From Desulfocucumis sp964643075 (GTDB lineage: Bacteria > Bacillota > Desulfotomaculia > Desulfotomaculales > Desulfocucumaceae), in contig CAZXQO010000014.1 in the NCBI GenBank assembly GCA_964643075.1, positions 1 to 64,000 on the forward strand: DNA of 64,000 bases. The letters run 5' to 3'. The notes below the pieces were generated by a model that made no database searches, was not told where the DNA came from, and worked only from the letters and a program-made list of their open reading frames with translations. Both the position numbers and the translations under genes were made by a program. This document shows positions 25,741 through 35,125 of this stretch, one piece after another; the first letter of the stretch is position 1; each line of letters opens with the position of its first letter.

Positions 25741-28278
25741 TTAGAAGTTACCGGACCAGATTATCAGGGGCAGCTCAAATTTACGCACAAAATCCTGATG
25801 CCCCGGTATAACCCTGACTGTATAACCGTATGTTCCCTGAGGTAAAATTAACTGCCCCAGATAGCGGTGGGTCCCATCCTCCCCCGAGTCCTCGTAAGTC
25901 ATGGGAGAAATGCTAATGTTGGTCAGCCCACGGTCAGTTATATTGCCGTAGACCACCTCCAGGTCAACATCATCGGGGCAAAGTGGCCCCAAATGAACAT
26001 AGGCGGTTATTTTCAGTAGACTTCCAACGTTAATTTCCCTATTGGCGTTTGTTTCTACTCTGTTTATAGAAACGTGATGCCAGTTTTCAGTGATAAACTG
26101 CTTGAAATCCTTAAATCTCCTGGCTGCGGAATAATTATCCCCGGTAAAGTAACTCCACCGTTTTATGGAAGGAATATAAAAACGTTCGCTATATTCCTGA
26201 ACCATCCTCTCCGTGCTGAAAACAGGGGAGATGGAAACAATGGAATTTTTCATCATCCTGAGCCATTCCCTGGGAAAAGCCCCGTCAAGGCCATAATAAG
26301 CAGGCAGCACCTTTTCCTCCAGGGTTGCGTAAAGAGAAAAGCTGTCATCCCTGTCTTGCATCTCCTCATTGTCATAATGCTTCTTTTCACCGATGACAAA
26401 GCCGTTTTCCCCGTTGTAGCCCTCAGGCCACCAGCCGTCAAGTATACTCAAATTCAGCACTCCATTGGCCGCAGCCTTTTGGCCGCTGGTGCCGCTGGCC
26501 TCCATGGGACGGCGGGGAGTGTTCAGCCAGATGTCAACCCCCTGCACCAGTATCCGGGCCATATGGATGTCATAGTTTTCCAGAAATACAATCTTACCCT
26601 TGAAGGGTTCTTCGTTGGAAAGACTGTAAACCTGACTAATCAATTCCTGTCCGGCCTGATCGGCGGGATGGGCCTTGCCGGCAAAAACAATCTGCACCGG
26701 CATATGGGGATTATTAATCAGTTTTTCCAATCTCTCCCGATCTAAAAACAACAGCCCCGCCCTCTTGTAGGTAGCAAATCTGCGGGCAAAACCAATGGTA
26801 AACACATTAGGCCGCAGAAACTGATCCACTTCCTTCACCCGGTGGGCGGGCTCCTGGTTGCGCATACGCTGTGTCTTTAAATTTTTTCTGACAAAGGAGA
26901 TCATTTTCTCTTTCAGCGACTGGTGCACGGCCCACAATAGATTATCCGGTATTTCGCGCACCTTTTTCCAGACATTGCGGTCGGTGATATTTTCATGCCA
27001 GTCCTCGCCCAGATATATATGGTAGAGATCCTTTATTTCCTGGGCTAGCCAGGAACTGGTGTGCACGCCGTTGGTGATATAATGTACCGGCACTTCCTCC
27101 ACCGGCACCCCGGGATACAGGTAACTGAACATTTCCTTGGTAACTTCCCCGTGCAGTTTACTGACCCCGTTGCAGTAACTCGAAATTCTCAAAGCCAGCA
27201 GGGTCATGTTAAATTCTTTCCGCTCCTCGTCCCAGCCCAGTTCCAGCAAATCTTCCCGTTCAATATTCAGCTGCTCATACAAATTCCCCAGGTAGCGCTC
27301 AATCTGTTCCGCGCTGAACATATCATGCCCTGCCGGCACTGGGGTATGGGTGGTAAAAAGAGTATTGGAACTGACAATTTCCCTGGCTGTTTCAAAGGAC
27401 AGGCCGTTGGCCACCAGTTCCCGGATCCTTTCCAGCACCAAAAAGGCTGCATGACCCTCATTAATATGCCAGGCTACGGGATTGATACCCACCAAACGGA
27501 GGGCTTTGACCCCCCCTATTCCCAGCAGTATCTCCTGGGATATGCGGGTTTCTCTGTCGCCGCCGTACAACTGATCAGTGATTTTACGGTCTTCGGGGCT
27601 GTTCTGGGGTATATTGGAATCCAGCATATATAGAGTTATGCGGCCCACCAGGCATTTCCATACCTTAGCGTAAACTGTCCGGCCGGACATCTGAACTGAA
27701 ATCAGCTTTTCCTCCCCATTGGCAACGGGAATAATGGGCCTTTCAGAAAAATTGTGATAAAGATATTGGGCCAACTGACTCCCGTCCCTGTTTATGGCCT
27801 GGTGGAAATATCCATGCCTGTACAGAAGTCCCACACCCACCAGGGGTATCCCCAGGTCGCTGGCCGATTTGAGATGATCCCCCGCCAATAACCCGAGGCC
27901 TCCCGAGTAAATGGGGTGAGATTCATGAAGTCCGAATTCGGCTGAAAAATAGGCCACGGGAGCAGTATTATACTGCGGGTAAATTTTCTCAAACCACGTC
28001 TTCCTGTTCATATATCTGTCAAAATTCGCAAAAACCCTGTTGTAATCTTTTATGTATTCATCGTTCTGGACAATATCTTCAAGATCTTCTTCGTTTACGT
28101 GCAGCAAAAATTTTACCGGATTGTGGTTTACATCATCCCACAGTGTTTCATTTATCTTTCTGAAAAGCGCCCTGGCATTGGTATTCCAACTAAACCAGAA
28201 GTTATAGGCCAGTTCTTTAAGCCTCTTGATCTCCTCGGGCAGCTTCGGTTTCACGGAAATAGTCCTGAAGGCATACAA
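25741..28278 (-). CDS. glgP: alpha-glucan (glycogen/maltodextrin) phosphorylase
   Basis: PLP-dependent enzyme releasing glucose 1-phosphate from alpha-1,4-glucans. It is the long archaeal/bacterial type, with an N-terminal DUF3417 region (AYNFWFSWNTNARALFRKI). Visible motifs include HINEGHAAFLVLERI near residue 360, RRPMEASGTSGQKAAANG with the likely PLP Lys near residue 595, and SILDGWWPEGYNG. The start is taken as TTG at 28278, since AAGGGGGAG lies 6 bases upstream and MYAFRTISVKPKLPEEI fits the family; the frame is open to 28335 without a site. This gives 845 residues. No glg synthesis genes are nearby. Confidence 0.93.
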   Translation of the reverse strand: MYAFRTISVKPKLPEEIKRLKELAYNFWFSWNTNARALFRKINETLWDDVNHNPVKFLLHVNEEDLEDIVQNDEYIKDYNRVFANFDRYMNRKTWFEKIYPQYNTAPVAYFSAEFGLHESHPIYSGGLGLLAGDHLKSASDLGIPLVGVGLLYRHGYFHQAINRDGSQLAQYLYHNFSERPIIPVANGEEKLISVQMSGRTVYAKVWKCLVGRITLYMLDSNIPQNSPEDRKITDQLYGGDRETRISQEILLGIGGVKALRLVGINPVAWHINEGHAAFLVLERIRELVANGLSFETAREIVSSNTLFTTHTPVPAGHDMFSAEQIERYLGNLYEQLNIEREDLLELGWDEERKEFNMTLLALRISSYCNGVSKLHGEVTKEMFSYLYPGVPVEEVPVHYITNGVHTSSWLAQEIKDLYHIYLGEDWHENITDRNVWKKVREIPDNLLWAVHQSLKEKMISFVRKNLKTQRMRNQEPAHRVKEVDQFLRPNVFTIGFARRFATYKRAGLLFLDRERLEKLINNPHMPVQIVFAGKAHPADQAGQELISQVYSLSNEEPFKGKIVFLENYDIHMARILVQGVDIWLNTPRRPMEASGTSGQKAAANGVLNLSILDGWWPEGYNGENGFVIGEKKHYDNEEMQDRDDSFSLYATLEEKVLPAYYGLDGAFPREWLRMMKNSIVSISPVFSTERMVQEYSERFYIPSIKRWSYFTGDNYSAARRFKDFKQFITENWHHVSINRVETNANREINVGSLLKITAYVHLGPLCPDDVDLEVVYGNITDRGLTNISISPMTYEDSGEDGTHRYLGQLILPQGTYGYTVRVIPGHQDFVRKFELPLIIWSGNF

Positions 28279-28507
28279 CGGTAACTCCCCCTTTAATACA
28301 CTGCATATTGAACGTAAATTCACCAACTGCAACAAACCATAATATTCTTGATATTGTTTTCAACTCCTTCTCCTCACGTTTAAGGTGGCAAATTTTATTT
28401 AGCCGGCCAGCCTCCTTGCAATCTACTAAACTGTAACATTAATGGCATTAACTGACTATAATAAATAAAATAAATATATATTACTCTTTTTCAAGGCGGT
28501 GCATTAA

Positions 28508-28744
28508 ATGTTTCCCACAATGCGTTATCCCTTTGGCTATAAAAACCCTCCCGGGATGCCACAAACTCCCCTGGAACCGGCAGCAAGCCTGCCGGAAAAC
28601 ACCCAGGATCATAATCCTATTTACGGCAGGGAACTGGCCAAGGCCTATGTCCCGTGGCAGGTTTACGGCGTTACCTACCCCCCCGCCGAAGCACTGGAAA
28701 AGGGAACCCTTTTCCCGGAACTGTACAGACCGTACCCGTATTAG
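28508..28744 (+). CDS. cotJA: spore coat-associated protein CotJA
   Basis: 78-residue protein. The C-terminal half (LAKAYVPWQVYGVTYPPAEA followed by LEKGTLFPELYRPY) is the conserved CotJA core; the Pro-rich N-terminus is variable. In Bacillus, cotJABC is a sigma-E, mother-cell operon encoding inner coat components. AAGGCGGTG lies upstream of the ATG. It is the first gene of cotJA-cotJB-cotJC here. Confidence 0.92.
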   Translation: MFPTMRYPFGYKNPPGMPQTPLEPAASLPENTQDHNPIYGRELAKAYVPWQVYGVTYPPAEALEKGTLFPELYRPYPY

Positions 28745-28770
28745 CTTGATTTTTACGGAGGTGGTATAAA

Positions 28771-29022
28771 GTGAGCGGTAATCAAATGGCTCTGCTGAAA
28801 CAGATCATGGAAATAGGTTTCACAGCTATTGAATTAAACCTTTTCCTCGACACGCACCCGGATAATAGCGCAGCCTTCAGGGACTTTCAGGAGACAAGCG
28901 CCAAATACAGACAGCTTACTGAGGAATACCAAAGACAATACGGACCCCTCTATCCAGACGGACAGTATGATAAAACAGGCTACTGGAAATGGACGGAAAG
29001 CCCATGGCCATGGGAAATCTAG
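28771..29022 (+). CDS. cotJB: spore coat protein CotJB
   Basis: 83-residue protein beginning with GTG at 28771 after GGAGGTG. LLKQIMEIGFTAIELNLFLD and YGPLYPDGQYDKTGYWKWTE followed by SPWPWE are the CotJB hallmarks. It lies 26 bases after cotJA and 21 bases before the cotJC ATG, so the three form one operon. Confidence 0.93.
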   Translation: MSGNQMALLKQIMEIGFTAIELNLFLDTHPDNSAAFRDFQETSAKYRQLTEEYQRQYGPLYPDGQYDKTGYWKWTESPWPWEI

Positions 29023-29043
29023 ATAGAAAGGAAGCTTTTAAGC

Positions 29044-29172
29044 ATGTGGGTTTATGAGAAGAGACTGGAATACCCCGTTAGAGTGGAAGGATCCGATGTG
29101 CGCATGGCTAAATTTCTGATGGCCCAATACGGCGGGCCGGACTTCAGGTTTTGCAGTCTGCGGGCTCCGTGA
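29044..29172 (+). pseudogene. cotJC: cotJC 5' part, interrupted by the intervening element
   Basis: Begins with ATG after AAAGGAAG. It encodes MWVYEKRLEYPVRV...DVRMAKFLMAQYGGPD, the conserved first 33 residues of CotJC (manganese-catalase-like coat protein). The frame then leaves the family at 29143, reads nine unrelated codons (FRFCSLRAP) and stops at 29170-29172. The rest of CotJC resumes at 35152 in the same frame. Joining 29044-29130 to 35152-35637 gives 190 residues, the normal CotJC length. It is called interrupted rather than dead because both parts are otherwise intact. Confidence 0.93.
29131..29143. repeat. attL core of the cotJC element
   Basis: GGCGGGCCGGACT, codons 30-34 of cotJC. 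The element-side arm TTTTGCAGTC is at 29149-29158. The symmetry centre predicts crossover at the GG at 29134-29135. Confidence 0.85.
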
Positions 29173-31981
29173 CAGCTGTAGCCCCGAAAACCGTCACAAA
29201 CCTATCGACCAGATCAGGATCAAACTGCGTTCCTGCACATCTTTTCAGTTCCTTGACAGCTTCTTCGTGGGGCATTGCCCTACGGTAGGGGCGATCACTG
29301 ACCATAGCGTCGTAGGCGTCTGCGATGCCAAGGATACGGCACTCGAGAGGTATTTCCCTGCCCTTAAGCCCCAGGGGATATCCCCCACCGTCCCACCACT
29401 CATGGTGTTTTAAAATCCAGTCGGCAACAGTGGCCAAATCGGGAGAGGACAGGGCAATGCGGTGTCCTATCTCGCAATGCTTCTGCATTTCTGAATATTC
29501 ATCGGGGGTAAGCGGGCCGGGCTTGAAAAGAATCCGGTCTGGTATGCCCACCTTGCCAATATCGTGAAACTGCGCGAAAAGTCTCAAATCAGCGGCTTTA
29601 TGCCCATTAAGCCCTGTTGCCTGAGCCATCCGGGCAACAATATCCTGCAACCTGTCGGCGTGGCCCTCGGTTATGAAATCCCTTGCCTCCAGCGCCTTCA
29701 TAAGAGTCTGCACAATGGCACTGCGCGCGCTGTTGCAGCTATGCAATTTCTCCCTGTACATACTATTGTCCGCTGCTTTGAAAAGCTCATTCGCCCCGGA
29801 GAATTCTTGACCGCAAAAGGCGTAGCCGACGGAGATGCTCAGCGGTATATCCGGATTGGTAGTGTTATATTTTTCAATATTTTCTTTTAATCTTCTGTGG
29901 GCTATTTCAACCACATCTCTTGAGCTGTCCGGCAGCAGCACGGCAAATTCATCACCGCCTATCCGGGCCACCACATCCTCTTTACGGAAAGAATCCTTGA
30001 TAACGCCTGCGGCAACAGCCAGCAAAGTATCACCGGCATCGTGCCCCAGGGTATCGTTGACAAGCTTCAGCCCGTCCACATCACAAACAATAATCCCCGC
30101 TGCGGCAAGCCGCCCGTTTTCTATACGGCGCAGCTCCTGCTCAAAGTATACACGATTATAAATGTCCGTTAGCGAATCATGGTAACTCAAATATATTAAC
30201 TGTTCTTCGGCTTCTTTGCGCTCCCTGATATCTTCGACTATGCCGACCCCGCCAATTATAGAACCGTTGTTAATGATCATCGGTGCATAATCAGCCTTGA
30301 CTAAACTGGTCTTCCCTGAAGTTACGGCATAATATTCACCTTCAAAATGTGCCTGCCCTCCCGCAAGAGCTTCTTTAACACATTCAACTACTTTTTCATT
30401 AGGCAGGCCGAGCAAATTCAACCCCACCAGGGTATCCTTGGACGAACCCATTATAGCGGTGAATTTTTCATTGCAGTCAGTAACAACCCCTTGATTATCA
30501 AAATGCATTATACCCAGCGGGCTGTTCTCAAATAATAATCTAAACTTCTCTTCGCTTTCCCTAAGCCTTTCCTCTATTTCCCTGCGCTCGCTGACATCCA
30601 CTATAGAACCCCTGACACCAACAATTTTCCCGTCACGGGCAATGGGCGAAGAATTAACAAAAATTGTAATCCTCTTGCCATCTTCACGCTGCGCTTTATA
30701 TTCCCTACCACTCAGAATTTCTCCATCTAAAACCCTTTGTATATTTTCCCAGGCCATGCTGCGATCCTCGGGCGCTATTACCTGAAGCACGTTAAAGCCA
30801 TCTATTATAATATCTTCTGTATAACCAAACATTTTATAAGCATTTTGGTTGATTAAAGTAATATATCTACTTTCGTCTATTTCAAATACTGTTATGGGCA
30901 GGAAATCAAACAGTTCCTTGTACCTGGCCCTTGTGGCGGAAAGAGCACCGAGCATCCCGTTGATATTGTCCGCAAGGCCGGACAGTTCGTCCTTACCGGT
31001 TATATCAACACGTTCGGATGGATTGTTTCCCGAGCCGATCTTGTTGACGCTGTTGCTGAGGCGGGCCAGCCTGGATAATACTGTTTTTTCCAGCAGCAAT
31101 AACACAACAAAACCCATGATCAGCGCAACAACCGTCACCGCAACAACAATATATACTATGGTGGCCCTGCCCTGTTTAAACAAATCTCTGGGAGCAGCAG
31201 TACGCAGAATAAATCCAGGTTTTCCGTAAACATCTGTAACCAGGGCATATCCCGCTATTTCATCATTGTTCAGGGGGCGGACAAAAACGGGAGATTTATC
31301 GGTAAGACTCGACTTTGCCACCCGGAAATCCGCAAGCCCGCCAGGATTGTTATACTCCCTCATGGTTAGTGATACTTGGGATATATTGGATATTTTGCGT
31401 ATTAATTCTTCATCCAAATAACGTCCCATGATAAGTGTTCCGCGAATCGGGCCCTGGTGCTTACTGGTGATTATCGGCCTTGCTGCAATCAGCAAAGGGC
31501 CTTCAGGAAGAACAACAACACCGGCTGTGCTACTTTCGGTACCATTATGCAGCAGCAGGGGGCTGCCGGGTTGCAAGTGGCTTTTTATTAGGCTGGCCGG
31601 CAAAGGCCTTTCCTTAAAACCATGCAGGTCAAATCCCTTGCCGTAAACTATCCGCCCGGAAGAGTCGATAAAAACGATCATGTTCAGCCTGTTAACTGTA
31701 TAAGTCGAATCAACCAGATTTGTGTTAACATAAGTCTCATTGCCGTCAAGTATATAATTGTACGTGTCGTCCCAGCCGGCCCAGTCGCTGACTGTTGCAT
31801 TCAGGGTGGAAATTTCATAGGACAACACCTTCATGACCCGTTCAACGGCATGACGGGAGTCATTTTCCTCCATTCCCTTGAAATTATCCAGCAGTATTTG
31901 CCGGAATACCATATACAGGAAGGCGATTAAAATAATAAATGTGCCGGTAATTATTATTAACGTCTTTTTGCGCAGAGTCAT
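29144..31981 (-). CDS. membrane CHASE4-HAMP-PAS-PAS-GGDEF-HD-GYP protein
   Basis: 945-residue predicted c-di-GMP signalling protein carried by the intervening element. One membrane helix (about residues 6-27) precedes an extracytoplasmic CHASE4-type sensor (SDWAGWDDTYNYI; MIVFIDSSGRIVYG). A second helix lies near residue 280, then HAMP, two PAS domains, a GGDEF domain with the intact RIGGDEFAVLL site and an HD-GYP domain with HDIGKVGIPDR and HHEWWDGGGYPLGLKG intact. Both synthesis and hydrolysis of c-di-GMP are therefore possible. The start at 31981 follows AGGAGG by 6 bases; an earlier ATG overlaps the site. The stop codon abuts the attL core. Confidence 0.93.
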   Translation of the reverse strand: MTLRKKTLIIITGTFIILIAFLYMVFRQILLDNFKGMEENDSRHAVERVMKVLSYEISTLNATVSDWAGWDDTYNYILDGNETYVNTNLVDSTYTVNRLNMIVFIDSSGRIVYGKGFDLHGFKERPLPASLIKSHLQPGSPLLLHNGTESSTAGVVVLPEGPLLIAARPIITSKHQGPIRGTLIMGRYLDEELIRKISNISQVSLTMREYNNPGGLADFRVAKSSLTDKSPVFVRPLNNDEIAGYALVTDVYGKPGFILRTAAPRDLFKQGRATIVYIVVAVTVVALIMGFVVLLLLEKTVLSRLARLSNSVNKIGSGNNPSERVDITGKDELSGLADNINGMLGALSATRARYKELFDFLPITVFEIDESRYITLINQNAYKMFGYTEDIIIDGFNVLQVIAPEDRSMAWENIQRVLDGEILSGREYKAQREDGKRITIFVNSSPIARDGKIVGVRGSIVDVSERREIEERLRESEEKFRLLFENSPLGIMHFDNQGVVTDCNEKFTAIMGSSKDTLVGLNLLGLPNEKVVECVKEALAGGQAHFEGEYYAVTSGKTSLVKADYAPMIINNGSIIGGVGIVEDIRERKEAEEQLIYLSYHDSLTDIYNRVYFEQELRRIENGRLAAAGIIVCDVDGLKLVNDTLGHDAGDTLLAVAAGVIKDSFRKEDVVARIGGDEFAVLLPDSSRDVVEIAHRRLKENIEKYNTTNPDIPLSISVGYAFCGQEFSGANELFKAADNSMYREKLHSCNSARSAIVQTLMKALEARDFITEGHADRLQDIVARMAQATGLNGHKAADLRLFAQFHDIGKVGIPDRILFKPGPLTPDEYSEMQKHCEIGHRIALSSPDLATVADWILKHHEWWDGGGYPLGLKGREIPLECRILGIADAYDAMVSDRPYRRAMPHEEAVKELKRCAGTQFDPDLVDRFVTVFGATAVTEPADCKT

Positions 31982-32002
31982 GTAAGCCCTCCTATAAGTC
32001 AT

Positions 32003-32124
32003 ACATCACAGAAAGTATTGCAGTAATTACCGTGATATATGGTTAACAGTACGACACCACTCTACACATTTCCTTTATTTTCAAACTACTAATCTGAATA
32101 TTTTGGTAATTTCGTAATATTGAC
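32003..32124. other. intergenic gap within the element
   Basis: About 120 AT-rich bases between the recombinase stop and the GGDEF gene. It should contain the promoter for the GGDEF protein, but none was assigned. Confidence 0.35.
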
Positions 32125-33720
32125 TCAGATATTGAATTCCATTTCAACAATGCTGCCGTCTACACCCAGGTAAAGGCTTTTAAAAACCACGTTAATATAC
32201 TCTGTCACCTCTTCCCGGGGCAATTTATGTATACTTTCAAGTTTACCAGTAATCCGGTCGGCCAACCCATCAAGCCAGCCCATTCCCGATTCACGGCGCA
32301 GTAGTTTTGCATCCAATGCGCTGATTTTAACATTAATTTCTTTTTTCTCCTTTCTGAGTTCTGACATCCTCGCTTTATACTCTTCCATGGTCAGGACCTC
32401 CGTCTCAAAAGCCGCCTGTTGCTTGCTTACCGCCCTTTCAACTTGCTCTAACCTGCATTTTAAGTCAGCTTTTGCTTTGGCGGCGTCAGGCAGATACTCC
32501 GGAAATAGGCCGGGCTCCCTTTTTAAATAGTTAAAAAGCCTCTCCCGGTCTCCGAACAAAGCACTGAACAGCTCCCTGATATTACAGTCGACCTTTCCCG
32601 CGTCCCAATACTTTGTACCGGAAGCACAGCTACCGTTCATGCCCCGGCAGACGTACCTGTAAAGATAGCCTGTACATTTCTTTTTGGATCTGTAACGCGT
32701 GCCATATATTTTGCCCCGGCAGACGGCGCAGCGGAGCAGGCCGGAACCAAGGTATTTCCTCTCGCAGGACCAGTCCCTGCAGTCTTTGCCTTTACGCCCC
32801 AGCATAATAGCCTGAATCTTCCGGTATTCTTCCTCCGTCATTAGCGGTTCATGGGTGCACTGCCGCTCTATCCACTCCTCCCGGGGGCGCAGCACCCTTT
32901 TTTGCCTGCCCTCCGCATCCCTGACCAGTGTTGTGGCATTGTATATGGTTACACCCAGATAAACGGGATTAGCAAGTATTATTTTGATGCTGGAAGTATG
33001 CCACATGCCGCCTCTCTTCCCGGGAATCCCGTTGCTGTTAAGATATTTGGCTATTTTCAACTGGCCCCAGCCGTCCATGAATTTTTCCACGATGAAACGG
33101 AATACCGGGGCCGTTTCCGGGTTTCTGACCAGATACTGCCTGCATGTGCTGAGCATGTACCCGTAAGCGGGATGCGCAACGTTAGTTTTGCCCTCCCGGG
33201 CTTTTATTAGTTGAGTAACCTTAACCCTGCTGGCCGTGGTCTTTTGCTCTTTCTGGGCCAGGGCTCCGTATAGTACCAGTAAAAATTCGTCATCGTCCGA
33301 CCTGCTGTCGTAATTCTCTTTAATGGCCAGAAAAAAACCGCCACTGGCTACGATTTTCCTTTTAATATCCAGCACATCCATGATGTCCCGGCTGGTACGC
33401 GCTATCTCCTTGCTAACCACGCCCAGGATTTTGCCCTTTTTTATATCGTCCAGCATCTCCCGGACTTCATTGCGCACATACAGATACTTCCCGGTTTTAA
33501 CATCTGTATAACAGCGCGCCAGGCGGTATCCATTCACCTGGGACCACTGCTCCAGTAGCTTTTGCTGGTTTTCGACACTGGACTTCTGGCTGTCCTTACT
33601 GGTGGATACCCTTATGTAGCCGCCAATGGCAAGACCTTTCCGGTACAAAGTTTTTGCAGGGTCGTCCAGTATGTCAAAATTTCTGCCCCGTATGTGGGCC
33701 GGTATATATTCTCCATCCAT
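32125..33720 (-). CDS. large serine recombinase (site-specific integrase/excisionase)
   Basis: 531-residue large serine recombinase. The resolvase catalytic domain (about residues 30-180) has the nucleophile Ser in GGYIRVSTSKDSQ and the SKEIARTSRDIMD helix. The recombinase domain (about 195-300) includes YGYMLSTCRQYLV. The zinc ribbon Cys pairs are CAVC and CRGMNGSC near residues 345-380, and a coiled coil (about residues 425-480) precedes the C-terminal domain. It is the only recombinase in the element and the obvious catalyst of its integration and excision. It starts 17 bases after the 47-residue ORF, so both are probably co-transcribed. Confidence 0.95.
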   Translation of the reverse strand: MDGEYIPAHIRGRNFDILDDPAKTLYRKGLAIGGYIRVSTSKDSQKSSVENQQKLLEQWSQVNGYRLARCYTDVKTGKYLYVRNEVREMLDDIKKGKILGVVSKEIARTSRDIMDVLDIKRKIVASGGFFLAIKENYDSRSDDDEFLLVLYGALAQKEQKTTASRVKVTQLIKAREGKTNVAHPAYGYMLSTCRQYLVRNPETAPVFRFIVEKFMDGWGQLKIAKYLNSNGIPGKRGGMWHTSSIKIILANPVYLGVTIYNATTLVRDAEGRQKRVLRPREEWIERQCTHEPLMTEEEYRKIQAIMLGRKGKDCRDWSCERKYLGSGLLRCAVCRGKIYGTRYRSKKKCTGYLYRYVCRGMNGSCASGTKYWDAGKVDCNIRELFSALFGDRERLFNYLKREPGLFPEYLPDAAKAKADLKCRLEQVERAVSKQQAAFETEVLTMEEYKARMSELRKEKKEINVKISALDAKLLRRESGMGWLDGLADRITGKLESIHKLPREEVTEYINVVFKSLYLGVDGSIVEMEFNI

Positions 33721-33737
33721 GGCTATACCCCCGGAAG

Positions 33738-33881
33738 TCAGCGGGCTATACTTTTATTATGTCTGGCCTTAACCTTACTGGCGCGCTCCTCCGCCATGAC
33801 CTTTTTAACCAGCAGCCTCAACAGTTTAAGGTATACCCCGTCTGGAACCGGTTCCGTATATACTTTTCGTGTAACATTCAT
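33738..33881 (-). CDS. 47-residue basic small protein upstream of the recombinase
   Basis: Short ORF MNVTRKVYTEPVPDGVYLKL...VMAEERASKVKARHNKSIAR with GGGGTGATC ahead of its ATG. It stops 17 bases before the recombinase ATG. It is rich in Lys/Arg and has a helical central part. I do not recognise the family. Size, charge and co-transcription make it a candidate recombination directionality factor or DNA-binding regulator of the element; that is inference only. A perfect CCGAA-CCG-TTCGG palindrome lies just upstream at 33918-33930. Confidence 0.55.
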   Translation of the reverse strand: MNVTRKVYTEPVPDGVYLKLLRLLVKKVMAEERASKVKARHNKSIAR

Positions 33882-33917
33882 GTGATCACCCCATATGACA
33901 CATTATTCGTTAAAGCC

Positions 33918-33930
33918 CCGAACCGTTCGG
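33918..33930. promoter_or_regulatory. palindrome upstream of the recombinase operon
   Basis: CCGAACCGTTCGG is a dyad with a 3-base centre, 37 bases before the small ORF's start. It could be an operator for the recombinase/small-ORF unit. No match to a known site is claimed. Confidence 0.3.
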
Positions 33931-33959
33931 CCTTAATTTATATAAAAAAGGAGCTGATT

Positions 33960-33994
33960 AATAAGCCCCTAACCACCAGTTAGGGCTTATTTTT
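33960..33994. terminator. hairpin terminator between divergent element genes
   Basis: AATAAGCCCCTAAC pairs with GTTAGGGCTTATT (one bulge) around CACCA, followed by TTTTT on the plus strand. It lies between the recombinase operon and the channel gene, where it would insulate one from readthrough of the other. Confidence 0.65.
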
Positions 33995-34081
33995 AGCAAA
34001 ACTTTACAATCAAGAGGAAGGAAATCAATCTTTAATGTCGTATATGGTTGCATATGGGAGTAATTTAATTATTTATGTACA

Positions 34082-35125
34082 ATGTTCGGGGTGTATTATT
34101 TGAACGGTTTTAATAAAAAAATCTTTAATGCTTTGCTTTTTATTTCAAGTGTTTTAGCTATCGGTACAGCAGGATATCGCTATATAAGCGGCGGCACGTC
34201 TAGTTGGACTGATTGCGCCTATATGACTTTAATAACTTTGTCCACCGTAGGTTATGGGGAAGTCGTAGATCTCTCCAGTAGTCCGGCGGGCAGAGTTTTT
34301 ACCATGCTGCTTATAATATGCGGAATCAGCGGCTTTCTATATTTTTTCTCCAGCCTAACGGCATATCTTGTGGAAGGAGAAATACTAAAAACTTTTTGGA
34401 GGAATAAAATGCAAAAGGAAATCAACAAAATGAAAGACCACTACATAATATGCGGCTGTGGCGCTACAGGCATATATATTTTACAGGAACTGATTGATAC
34501 AGGCCGACAGGTTGTAGTTATAGAAAATGATGCTGAACGTATTGAAAAGGTAAAGGAGAGAATCTCAGGCCAGTTCTCGTACTGGATCATAGGTGACGCA
34601 ACTGGTGATGATATCCTGCTTAAAGCTGGAGTTGAGAGGGCTAAAGGATTAATCGCCTGTGCCGGTGAGGATAAAGACAATTTACTGATTACCCTTTCCG
34701 CCAAGCAGTTAAATAGTATGGTACGTGTCGTTTCGCGCTGCAAGGACAGGCTAATGGTGGAAAAAATAAAGAAGTCCGGCGCAGATTCAGTTGTAACACC
34801 TAATCACATTGGTGGTATGCGCATAGCTTCGGAAATGATCCGGCCCGCAGCGGTAAGTTTTATGGACATAATGCTGCGGAATAAAGACAAAAGCCTACGG
34901 GTGGAGGACATTGAAATTCCCGGCTCATCGTTATTGGTGGGAAAAAAAATTAGTGAAATAGATTTTATAGGCATCGCCGGCTTATATCCCATCGCCATTC
35001 AAACTTCGGAGAGCGAATGGATATATAACCCTCCACCGGATACAAGAATGGATGCCGGCATGAAACTTGTAATTATAGGCAACTCGGAACAGAAGGAAAA
35101 AATTGTAAAAATATTTGATTCTTAA
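34082..35125 (+). CDS. TrkA-domain (RCK) potassium channel
   Basis: 347-residue two-helix channel of the MthK/Kch type. A membrane helix (about residues 15-33), a pore loop with the K+ selectivity filter TLSTVGYGEVV near residue 57, and a second helix (about 72-95) are followed by an RCK/TrkA-N Rossmann domain (HYIICGCGATGIYILQEL) and a TrkA-C domain at the end. The ATG at 34082 has no clear ribosome binding site; a TTG at 34100 preceded by GGGGTG would remove six residues. Carried by the intervening element, it ends 26 bases before attR. It probably controls K+ flux in response to a nucleotide or Ca2+ ligand. Confidence 0.92.
   Translation: MFGVYYLNGFNKKIFNALLFISSVLAIGTAGYRYISGGTSSWTDCAYMTLITLSTVGYGEVVDLSSSPAGRVFTMLLIICGISGFLYFFSSLTAYLVEGEILKTFWRNKMQKEINKMKDHYIICGCGATGIYILQELIDTGRQVVVIENDAERIEKVKERISGQFSYWIIGDATGDDILLKAGVERAKGLIACAGEDKDNLLITLSAKQLNSMVRVVSRCKDRLMVEKIKKSGADSVVTPNHIGGMRIASEMIRPAAVSFMDIMLRNKDKSLRVEDIEIPGSSLLVGKKISEIDFIGIAGLYPIAIQTSESEWIYNPPPDTRMDAGMKLVIIGNSEQKEKIVKIFDS

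Noticed and set aside
32125..33720. The element as a complete prophage
   Set aside because: No structural, replication, packaging or lysis genes are present in its 6 kb; the cargo is signalling and transport.
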